The position numbers and the translations under genes are program-made. This document shows, in pieces, positions 20,871 through 27,483 of a DNA stretch of 64,000 nt; positions within the stretch are counted from its first letter, which is position 1; every line of letters begins with the position of its first letter. The DNA lies in contig OX465104.1 of NCBI GenBank assembly GCA_949987565.1, positions 12,892,300 through 12,956,299 of the forward strand. The letters run 5' to 3'. Under the pieces are notes generated by a model. The model was not told the origin of the DNA. It was given only the letters and a program-made list of their open reading frames with translations, and did no database searches. This stretch comes from Luidia sarsii. Taxonomy: Eukaryota; Echinodermata; Asteroidea; Paxillosida; Luidiidae.

Positions 20871-21821
20871 ATGGAGGGAGGAGGCGCGGTTGACGACGGT
20901 GCAGCTGCACAGGCACCTGCAGCTCACCACATCAGCTTTGTGCCCATTGATCTCAAGGTCAACGTGTTCTTGGGCACGAAGCACAGCATGAACGACCCGA
21001 CGGTCGAGGAGTGGATCACCGACATGAGGGCGCTCCTACAGACCTGGAACACTCCGCTTCATCAGCAATCCCAAGTACTCATCAAGTACTTGGGAGGGGA
21101 GGCCAAGCGCGAAGTGCTTGTTATGCCAGAAGAGGAGCGAAGTCGGGCCGATGACATCTTCGCCCGGCTACTGGAGACATATGGCGACAAGGTGCCAGCT
21201 GTCACACTCCAGCAGATGTTCCACTGCAGGAGCCAGAAACCAACAGAGACCATCCGGGAGTTCTCTCTGGCACTTCAGGAGATCCTGGGAAGGCTGAAGC
21301 AGCGGGACACCGAGGCACTCATCAGACCAGACCAGCTGCTAAGGGACAGGTTCGTCGCTGGCCTGTATGATACCGATGTACAGCGCATTCTGCGGATGGA
21401 GATCCGGCGGACACCAGACCTGTCCTTCCGAGAGGTCACCAAGGAGGCTCTCCATCTGTCTGCCGACCGCCATGACCTCCAGGAAAGTAGTCTAGCTGGG
21501 GTACATGCAGCCAGCGCCATGCCTGACCAGTCCCCATCCCTCCGCACTCTACAGTCCGCCCTAGAGGAGACGGTGAGGCAGCAGAAGGAGATGGCAGAGA
21601 TGATGGCCACCATGAGGCTCGAGCTGGCCCAACTGCGGTCCACCCCTGCACCCCGGGGTGGAAGACCCCAACGTCAGCCATGCTGGGATGAGCAGGGGCG
21701 CCCCATCTGCTTTGCCTGTAACCAGCCGGGCCACATGGTGAGAGAGTGTCCCCAACGGCACCCCCCACCGAGACCGAGCCAGCACCAGGGTCCCCACATG
21801 CCACCGGCCCAGTTAAACTAG
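20871..21821 (+). CDS. gag: Gag polyprotein (capsid and nucleocapsid)
   Basis: 316 residues from the ATG at 20871, which sits in a near-ideal start context (ACCGCCATGG). The frame is open further upstream but has no earlier ATG. Gag assembles the cytoplasmic particle that packages element RNA. Residues ~25-205 form a helix-rich capsid-like region (VEEWITDMRALLQTW, then FVAGL about 161-165), as in retrotransposon gag proteins. Residues ~225-256 (LQSALEETVRQQKEMAEMM) look like a coiled coil. A CCHC zinc knuckle, CX2CX4HX4C, occupies residues 280-293 (CFACNQPGHMVREC) and binds RNA. The C-terminus is rich in Pro, His and Gln. The frame ends at TAG 21819-21821, overlapping the pol frame by 100 bp. 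No stops or frameshifts disrupt it. Confidence 0.93.
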   Translation: MEGGGAVDDGAAAQAPAAHHISFVPIDLKVNVFLGTKHSMNDPTVEEWITDMRALLQTWNTPLHQQSQVLIKYLGGEAKREVLVMPEEERSRADDIFARLLETYGDKVPAVTLQQMFHCRSQKPTETIREFSLALQEILGRLKQRDTEALIRPDQLLRDRFVAGLYDTDVQRILRMEIRRTPDLSFREVTKEALHLSADRHDLQESSLAGVHAASAMPDQSPSLRTLQSALEETVRQQKEMAEMMATMRLELAQLRSTPAPRGGRPQRQPCWDEQGRPICFACNQPGHMVRECPQRHPPPRPSQHQGPHMPPAQLN

Positions 21822-24800
21822 GATGTTCCGGTGTCGAGGGCCAGACATTGGAACATCCTAGGGCACGACAGAGGTCCGTCTCATCAGCCGAGGCAGTTGG
21901 AGATTGTGTGTACATCGATGTCGTCATGGAAGGAGTGAGTGTCCCCAGCCTGCTGGACACCGGATCGCAGGTTTCAACTCTGTCAGATGCAGTGTTCCGG
22001 AACTGTTTCCATGACAACATCAGTACAAGCAATTTGACGAACCCCTTTGTCCGTCTTATTGCTGCCAACGGCCTCGACATCCCCTACCAAGGCGTGGTTG
22101 AGTTGGACATTAGTCTAATGGGGTACCAAATCAACAAGGCTGTGTTTTTCATTTTGAAACCATCAGTGACCCACGGTACCCCAAGTATCATTGGCATGAA
22201 CATCCTCCGGAAGTGCAAGCACCTCTTCTCCAAAGACCCCAAGTCCCCCCGCCCAGAGTGCAGCCTACCGAGTATTGTTCGAGCAGCTAACCTTCGCCCC
22301 ATCGTGGTTCCAGCTGGAACGGAGATGGTGATACCTGGGCGGTGCCACCAGTCCTATGCCAAGGACAGTGCTGTCCTCGTGGAGCCAACGTCAGCAAGGT
22401 TTCTACCGAAGCATATCATGGTTGCCCGGACAGTATGCATGGTTCGAGATGGACTGGTACCAGTTCGCCTAGCGAATCCAAACAACTGGGACATCAAGAT
22501 ACCCCGCGGCATGAAGCTGGCGCAAGTTAGTGGAGTAGATGCAGTCCTGCAAGATGAGCCATCCACTGATCACTTGAAGCTAGTTGAGCTGGGGCTTCAC
22601 CAGGTTGAGGTACGCCTTGGTGAGGATCCAGTTGCAGACCCCCCAGAACCCACAGAGGTGCTACCAGTCCCTGTCAATGTAGACAGAGAATCTCTGTCCC
22701 CTGAGGAGACACAAGAGCTCTGCTCCCTGTTGCAGCGTCATACAGGTGTGTTCTCCGCGGACAAGGACGACTTCGGTATGACGACCACAGTCCAGCATAC
22801 TATCCCAACCGACACAACTAGGCCCCTGAAAGAGAGATACAGAAGAATTCCTCCACATCTGTACCAGGAGGTGAAGGACCACCTGACAGCCCTTCTCGGC
22901 AAAGGCGTAATCCGAGAGAGTACCAGCCCTTGGGCCTCGCCCATTGTGCTGGTGAGGAAGAAGTGTGGAGGCCTGCGTTTGTGTGTTGATTACCGACGAC
23001 TCAATGCAGTCACCACACCCGACGCGTATCCACTGCCGAGGATTGACGAGTCCCTTGATGCCCTCCGAGGTTCCAAGTATTTCTCCACCATTGACCTTGT
23101 GAGTGGCTACTGGCAGATCGCCATGGATCCAGCTGACAGAGCCAAGACCGCTTTTACAACTCCCATGGGGTTGTATGAGTTCAACAGGATGCCCTTCGGT
23201 CTAAGCAACGCGCCAGCGACATTCCAGAGGTTCATGGAGCGGTGTTTTGGAGACCAGTCCTGCGAGACGCTCATGTTTTACCTGGACGACATCATCGTCT
23301 TCTCCGCCGACTTCAAATCACATCTTGAACGGCTGGACATGGTGTTTTCTCGGCTTGCAGAGCATGGTCTGAAGGCAAAGCCCTCCAAGTGTCATCTCCT
23401 GAAACGGGCTATCAACTTCCTTGGACATGTGGCATCCGAAGACGGCATCAGTACGGACCCGGACAAATGTTCAGCGTTGCAGAGGTGGCCCGTCCCAACA
23501 TCTGCAAAAGCAGTACGGCAATTCCTCGGGTTTGCCGGATACTACCGGAGGTTCGTTAAGGACTTTTCCAAGGTAGCCAAGCCCTTGTTCTCCTTGACAT
23601 CATATTCCAAGAAGGGTGTCAAGAAGACAAGGAGTGATCCACCATTTGTCTGGACTGCCGAATGCCAAGAGGCTTTCGACCATCTCCGTCAGAGCTTGAT
23701 GTCCCCACCCATTCTCGCCTATCCAGACTATTCCCGGCCATTCCTCCTCTATACCGACGCGAGCAACCTTGGCCTTGGGGCTGTCCTTTCCCAGGTTCAA
23801 GACGGCCAGGAGAGGGTCATAGCGTATGCTAGCCGCGGCCTCCGGAAAGCAGAGAGGAATGACGCTCACTACAGTGCATTTAAGTTGGAGTTGCTTTCAC
23901 TGAAGTGGGCAATCACCGAGAAATTTCGGGAGTATCTGATGGGTGGCCGATTCACCGTCTACACAGATCATAACCCCTTGGTCCATCTCGGTTCAGCAAA
24001 TCTGCGAGCAGTTGAGCAGCGGTGGATGGCACAGTTGTCAAGCTTCACTTTTGACATTAAGTATCGGCCTGGAAAGCAGAATGACAACGCCGATGCTCTT
24101 TCGAGGCTACCGAGGTCCACTGCATCCAATGAGGCTGAGGAGTCCGATGAAGGCGAGGTCACCATTGCAGTAGTGAAGGCATGCTGTGAGGTGTTCGAGG
24201 CAGTCCCCGATGAGCCTGGCGTGACAGTTGGGTCTACCCAGACACTTCCTGGAATGACCCCAGCCGAGATGTCTCAGCTCCAACAGGAGGACCCGGACGT
24301 TGGTGTTGTGTGGCGGCTGGTGAAGGGAGGCAGGCAGCCAAGTGCATCAGACCGAAGCCAGTTCAGCCTGCAGACCCGACTTCTTCTTGGAGAATGGAAG
24401 AAACTCCGGCTCATCGATGACACTCTGTACCGAGTCATCACAGATCCCAAGCAGCTGGAGGAGAGAGGCCAGGTGGTGTTGCCCAAGTGTCTCCGGGAGG
24501 ATGTCTTGTCAGAGCTGCATGACAAGGCAGGTCACATGGGAGCAGAGAAGACGCGAGAAGCGATTCGCTTTCGTTTCTTCTGGCCGAAGATGTCAGCCAT
24601 GGTCCAGGAGTGGTGTGAGAGCTGCAGGAGATGTTCCCTCAGGAAACGAGTGGCAAACAACAAAGCTCCACTGGTACCCATCACCACTACAGCCCCCTTA
24701 GAATTAGTGGCGATGGACTACCTCACCCTGGAAAGGTCGTCGGGGGGCTATGAGAATGTCCTCGTGATAACCGACCACTTCACGAAGACCGCTGTGGCTG

Positions 24801-25963
24801 TCCCGACCAGAGACCAGACTGCAGTGACCACAGCAAGGGCACTTTGGTCGAAGTTCATCATTTACTATGGAGTCCCAGCGCGTATTCATTCCGACAGAGG
24901 GGCCAACTTCGAGTCGGCAACCATACAGGAGTTGTGTCGGTTGTACGGTATGACCAAGAGCCGGACGACACCATACCACCCAGCGGGCAATGGTCTCTGT
25001 GAGCGGTTCAACCGTACACTGCTCGATCTTATTGGCACAATGGAGTCGGAGAAGAAACAACGGTGGGCCGAGTATCTCCCTGAGCTCTGCTTCTTCTACA
25101 ACAACGCAGTCCACTCCTCTACTGGGTACACCCCACATTTCATGATGTATGGCCGCCACAGCAGACTCCCAGTGGACCTGATGATGAGCCCTCCAGCTCA
25201 ACATACAGGTAGGAGTCCTGACACCTGGGTTGCGACACATCATCGTCGTCTGGCGGCAGCACACGAGATCGCCAAGAAATCCCTCGAAACAGCCAAGGGT
25301 AGGCAGAAGAAGGCATTTGATCGGAAGGCGAGAAATCTCCCTCTTCTTCCTGGGGAACGCGTCCTTGTACGCAACCGAGGTCTGAGAGGGCGGTGTAAGA
25401 CGGGTGACAGATGGGAGTCTGTTCCCTATGTTGTTGTCAAGCAGCCTCATCCAGATGTTCCCGTCTATGAGGTCAAACAGGAGCAGACCAAGAAGTGCAA
25501 GGTTCTCCATCGTAATGCCCTAACTGTCTGTCGGTTCCGAGAAGTCCAAGAGCCAACCAATTCTCCTTCAGATCCCACCCCAGATTCACCAAGCTCACCG
25601 AGTGGCAGTACTCTGGATCCTGAAGCTCCGGTCTTCCGCACGAGAGGTTGGCTTGTGGCCCAGCCTATCTCTCTGCCTCGGGCTCGCAGGAAACTACCTA
25701 CACCACCACAGGCAGCACCAGTCGAGGGTCAAGAACACCAACCCCAGAGTCCACGGAGGAGACTTCCCTCACCACCCGCGAGTGCTGATGTACGCAGCCC
25801 ATCCTCCGAAGATCTTAATGTTCATGCATCCGAGCCTGAAGTTCCAGGACAAGTCACCGCACCAAGACCAGACTCCCCCATCCCGCAGCCCGTGCAGAGG
25901 CGTTGCTCTGGCCGGAAGACGCAGGGAAGACAGCCTGAGCGTCTGATGTACCACAGACCTTAG
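21722..25963 (+). CDS. pol: Pol polyprotein: protease, RT, RNase H, integrase
   Basis: Open in the -1 frame from 21722 (after a TAA at 21719) to TAG 25961-25963, presumably made as Gag-Pol by frameshifting near 21815. Residues below count from codon 21746. Protease: LLDTGS, catalytic Asp at 71. Reverse transcriptase: first Asp at 450 (STIDLVSGYWQI), RMPFGLSNAPATFQR, then YLDD 512-515. RNase H: Asp 671 (YTDAS), Glu 715, Asp 741 (YTDHNPL), Asp 783 (ADALSR). Integrase: zinc finger His 925, His 930, Cys 957, Cys 960; catalytic triad Asp 991, Asp 1050, Glu 1086, with 35 residues between the last two (DD35E). A GPF/Y-like stretch (VPYVVVKQ) follows. The last ~110 residues are rich in Pro and Ser with no chromodomain or env. 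All key residues are present and the frame is unbroken, so the enzymes are probably functional. They copy the RNA into cDNA and insert it in chromatin. Confidence 0.95.
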   Translation, partial: PAGPHGERVSPTAPPTETEPAPGSPHATGPVKLGCSGVEGQTLEHPRARQRSVSSAEAVGDCVYIDVVMEGVSVPSLLDTGSQVSTLSDAVFRNCFHDNISTSNLTNPFVRLIAANGLDIPYQGVVELDISLMGYQINKAVFFILKPSVTHGTPSIIGMNILRKCKHLFSKDPKSPRPECSLPSIVRAANLRPIVVPAGTEMVIPGRCHQSYAKDSAVLVEPTSARFLPKHIMVARTVCMVRDGLVPVRLANPNNWDIKIPRGMKLAQVSGVDAVLQDEPSTDHLKLVELGLHQVEVRLGEDPVADPPEPTEVLPVPVNVDRESLSPEETQELCSLLQRHTGVFSADKDDFGMTTTVQHTIPTDTTRPLKERYRRIPPHLYQEVKDHLTALLGKGVIRESTSPWASPIVLVRKKCGGLRLCVDYRRLNAVTTPDAYPLPRIDESLDALRGSKYFSTIDLVSGYWQIAMDPADRAKTAFTTPMGLYEFNRMPFGLSNAPATFQRFMERCFGDQSCETLMFYLDDIIVFSADFKSHLERLDMVFSRLAEHGLKAKPSKCHLLKRAINFLGHVASEDGISTDPDKCSALQRWPVPTSAKAVRQFLGFAGYYRRFVKDFSKVAKPLFSLTSYSKKGVKKTRSDPPFVWTAECQEAFDHLRQSLMSPPILAYPDYSRPFLLYTDASNLGLGAVLSQVQDGQERVIAYASRGLRKAERNDAHYSAFKLELLSLKWAITEKFREYLMGGRFTVYTDHNPLVHLGSANLRAVEQRWMAQLSSFTFDIKYRPGKQNDNADALSRLPRSTASNEAEESDEGEVTIAVVKACCEVFEAVPDEPGVTVGSTQTLPGMTPAEMSQLQQEDPDVGVVWRLVKGGRQPSASDRSQFSLQTRLLLGEWKKLRLIDDTLYRVITDPKQLEERGQVVLPKCLREDVLSELHDKAGHMGAEKTREAIRFRFFWPKMSAMVQEWCESCRRCSLRKRVANNKAPLVPITTTAPLELVAMDYLTLERSSGGYENVLVITDHFTKTAVAVPTRDQTAVTTARALWSKFIIYYGVPARIHSDRGANFESATIQELCRLYGMTKSRTTPYHPAGNGLCERFNRTLLDLIGTMESEKKQRWAEYLPELCFFYNNAVHSSTGYTPHFMMYGRHSRLPVDLMMSPPAQHTGRSPDTWVATHHRRLAAAHEIAKKSLETAKGRQKKAFDRKARNLPLLPGERVLVRNRGLRGRCKTGDRWESVPYVVVKQPHPDVPVYEVKQEQTKKCKVLHRNALTVCRFREVQEPTNSPSDPTPDSPSSPSGSTLDPEAPVFRTRGWLVAQPISLPRARRKLPTPPQAAPVEGQEHQPQSPRRRLPSPPASADVRSPSSEDLNVHASEPEVPGQVTAPRPDSPIPQPVQRRCSGRKTQGRQPERLMYHRP
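21812..21818 (+). promoter_or_regulatory. Candidate -1 ribosomal frameshift site GTTAAAC
   Basis: In the gag frame the heptamer reads G TTA AAC and is followed directly by the TAG stop. Slipping back one base moves the ribosome into the pol frame (GTT AAA CTA GGA). GUUAAAC is the slippery sequence known from equine arteritis virus and fits the UUUAAAC type. The pol frame is -1 relative to gag and has no credible ATG near its start, so a frameshift or similar recoding is required. Confidence 0.65.
21818..21861 (+). other. Perfect 12-bp stem-loop at the gag/pol junction
   Basis: CTAGGATGTTCC (21818-21829) is the exact reverse complement of GGAACATCCTAG (21850-21861), with a 20-base loop. The stem starts on the last base of the slippery heptamer and includes the gag stop codon. 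Usual stimulators start 5-9 bases downstream, so either the lower stem melts in the ribosome or the hairpin acts in another way. Confidence 0.75.
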
Positions 25964-26031
25964 GTTATCTCAGTAGTTCATTTTATTATTTGGTTGACTG
26001 TTTTGGAGAGGCCACCATCCGAGAGCTGGTC

Positions 26032-26104
26032 AGCTGGATAGCTCAGATGGAAGAGCACTGGTACACAAAGACCAGAAGTCTCAGGTTCAAGTCCCAGTCT
26101 AGCC
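26032..26104 (+). tRNA. tRNA-like sequence with pol III A and B boxes
   Basis: A 73-base segment that folds partly like a tRNA. Acceptor stem: 6 of 7 positions pair (26033-26038 with 26098-26103, one G-T; the outermost A-C does not). D stem: GCTC (26041-26044) pairs perfectly with GAGC (26053-26056). Anticodon stem: CTGGT (26058-26062) pairs perfectly with ACCAG (26071-26075), but the loop has eight bases and no U33, so no valid anticodon. T stem: only 2 of 5 pairs plus one G-T. A box TAGCTCAGATGG (26039-26050) and B box GGTTCAAGTCC (26084-26094) are near-canonical and resemble tRNA-Lys. This looks like a tRNA pseudogene or the head of a tRNA-derived SINE captured by the element, not a decoding tRNA. 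Confidence 0.6.
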
Positions 26105-26122
26105 TAAGTTGGATTTGTAGTG

Positions 26123-26127
26123 TTTTT
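26123..26127 (+). terminator. T5 tract after the tRNA-like block
   Basis: TTTTT 18 bases after the tRNA-like block. Runs of four or more T terminate RNA polymerase III, so a pol III transcript of about 95 bases (26032-26127) is possible. Confidence 0.4.
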
Positions 26128-26219
26128 GTTGTTGTTGAGAAGATGATTACTTGTGCTGGGATTGTTTTATTCTTTTTCTTATTTTCTCCAGTATTGGCAG
26201 GGACGCCAATAGACTAGCG

Positions 26220-26227
26220 TTGGAGGG
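26220..26227 (+). promoter_or_regulatory. Polypurine tract (short)
   Basis: TTGGAGGG directly before the TGTAAAAGG of the 3' LTR. Its purine core is six bases, GGAGGG. It is in the expected place for plus-strand priming but is shorter than many. Confidence 0.6.
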
Positions 26228-26463
26228 TGTAAAAGGGTGCCCCTTTTATAATTAGAAATAATAATATCCATTTAACTTTCTCTCTCGTTTTGGATTGAGA
26301 CACCCCCACCCTTTTCCCTTTGTTTTTACTTTTAAATGTATAATGGTTTATTCCCCCAAGTGGAGCATTCAGTGTATATTGCTGATTGGACCCCCCTTCT
26401 GGAAGTGGAGTGACCCTTGGGCAGGGGTTGTGTTGGTCTGGGTGGTGTGGTCAAGCATGCCTT

Positions 26464-26517
26464 AGTGCTTTACCACCCAGCTCAACAACCGCCCCACTCT
26501 CTGTTTCCTCCTTCCAG
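26464..26517 (+). repeat. LTR-internal direct repeat, copy 1 (3' LTR)
   Basis: Equivalent of 19823-19876 in the 3' LTR, with no difference seen. Confidence 0.95.
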
Positions 26518-27381
26518 GTAATGAGATTTTATTCATTTTTCATCTTTATAAACTTTTCCTAGCTGTTTGGTTTTTCTGCTACTTAAGAATCTTAAGTTCA
26601 TCTTTTAGTCTTATTCATTTGAAGTTGGAGAATTTAGTATTTTGGGGTTATTTTTGCTGTTTTGTTTTCATGTATTGTTTTGAGTACATGTGTACATGTA
26701 AGTGCACACTTAGTGTCACTCTGGGCCAAAATCGGCCATATTCTGGTCTGGAGTGAGGGACTTTTCACTTTAATTTCAACACATACTCATATTAAATTGC
26801 TTGTTTGGTTTTGTGTTAGTTAACTTTATAATGTATAGATTACTTTCCTTATGTATTTACATCAAAGACCAGTTGGGAAAGTTGGACTATTTTAGTTGGG
26901 GAAATATGGGTTTTGTCCTGGCCTGTGCTCAGCTGAGTCCACTGGGCTACACAGCACACGGCCCAGTTCCAGGGGACATTCCTGAGTTCACTGAGGCATG
27001 GGTTAATTAGTGGTATTGCCTGAGGGACCTGACCACTAGGTAGGCTAGCTAGTGCTCAGGGTAGCCTGGTCAGTGTGTCCCAGACTGTGGGTTAATAGGC
27101 ACTGTCCACTCGATTCTTGTGGTCAGAGACAAGTGCCAGGCTAGGCACTCCTTATATGGAATACTGAGGAGACTTGTGTTTTTGTTTTATGTTTCTCTTT
27201 CTTTTGTGTGTGTGCTCCCTGAGCCAGTAATTGGGTTGATTAGACTTTGCCTGTCCTTCCAGAGGTCTAGTGATAGACTGAATAGGATGTTCTACACGTG
27301 TTTCACTTTGTTTTGAAAAGGGGAAATTAATTAATGTTTGCCTTTAATTATAATTTTACCTTTTGTCTCTTATAAATTAGT

Positions 27382-27387
27382 ATTAAA
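27382..27387 (+). terminator. Poly(A)-signal candidate in 3' LTR
   Basis: ATTAAA, the commonest variant of AATAAA, about 92 bp before the end of the element. No AATAAA occurs in the LTR. Confidence 0.4.
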
Positions 27388-27441
27388 AGTGCTTTACCAC
27401 CCAGCTCAACAACCGCCCCACTCTCTGTTTCCTCCTTCCAG
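27388..27441 (+). repeat. LTR-internal direct repeat, copy 2 (3' LTR)
   Basis: Equivalent of 20747-20800 in the 3' LTR, with no difference seen. It lies directly after the ATTAAA signal. Confidence 0.95.
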
Positions 27442-27479
27442 CTGACAATCGATAAGTCCCAGAACCCACCCCCTTTACA

Positions 27480-27483
27480 TAAA
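27480..27483. repeat. Target-site duplication, right copy (TAAA)
   Basis: TAAA immediately after the 3' LTR, followed by CAAGAAAACTG, the normal continuation of the satellite monomer. Four bases is within the 4-6 bp known for Gypsy integrases. Confidence 0.85.

Larger units (their letters stand above)
25964..26227 (+). other. 3' untranslated segment between pol and 3' LTR
   Basis: 264 bp with no credible protein-coding frame. It contains the tRNA-like block, a T5 run, then T-rich sequence and the polypurine tract. No env or accessory gene fits here. Confidence 0.8.
19587..27479 (+). mobile_element. Full-length Ty3/Gypsy LTR retrotransposon
   Basis: A complete 7,893-bp element: two 1,252-bp LTRs, a primer-binding site, gag, pol in the order protease, reverse transcriptase, RNase H, integrase (the Gypsy order), a tRNA-like segment and a polypurine tract. 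It begins TGTAAAAGGG and ends CCCTTTACA, with the canonical TG...CA ends. The flanks carry TAAA on both sides (19583-19586 and 27480-27483), a sequence present once in an uninterrupted monomer (ATATAAACAAG). Both coding frames are open and the LTRs differ at two sites, so the insertion is recent. There is no env-like frame: only 264 bp separate the pol stop from the 3' LTR. There is no recognisable chromodomain. Autonomous activity is plausible but not shown. Confidence 0.97.
26228..27479 (+). repeat. 3' long terminal repeat
   Basis: 1,252 bp, collinear with the 5' LTR at an offset of 6641 with no indels seen. It carries the same 54-bp direct repeat at 26464-26517 and 27388-27441. An ATTAAA poly(A)-signal variant lies at 27382-27387; I found no AATAAA. 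Two differences in 1,252 bp is about 0.16% divergence. Confidence 0.97.

Noticed and set aside
21761..21767. C CCC CCA as an alternative slippery heptamer in the gag/pol overlap
   Set aside because: It fits X XXY YYZ formally and lies in the overlap, but proline-codon runs are poor -1 sites in eukaryotes and the GTTAAAC site next to the stop and hairpin is far better placed.
21818..21870. Pseudoknot between loop bases 21832-21836 (TGTCG) and 21866-21870 (CGACA)
   Set aside because: Only five pairs, and the four bases left to cross a 12-bp stem are too few for a normal H-type pseudoknot.
24704..25510. 268-codon antisense frame inside pol, and other antisense frames at 21436-22080 and 23600-23869
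   Set aside because: These are shadows of the GC-rich pol and gag coding sequence. No domain or start context supports them.
25964..26227. env-like gene (errantivirus type)
   Set aside because: The gap between pol and the 3' LTR is 264 bp and holds no signal peptide, membrane segment or splice-linked frame. The 75-codon frame at 25990 runs through the tRNA-like block.
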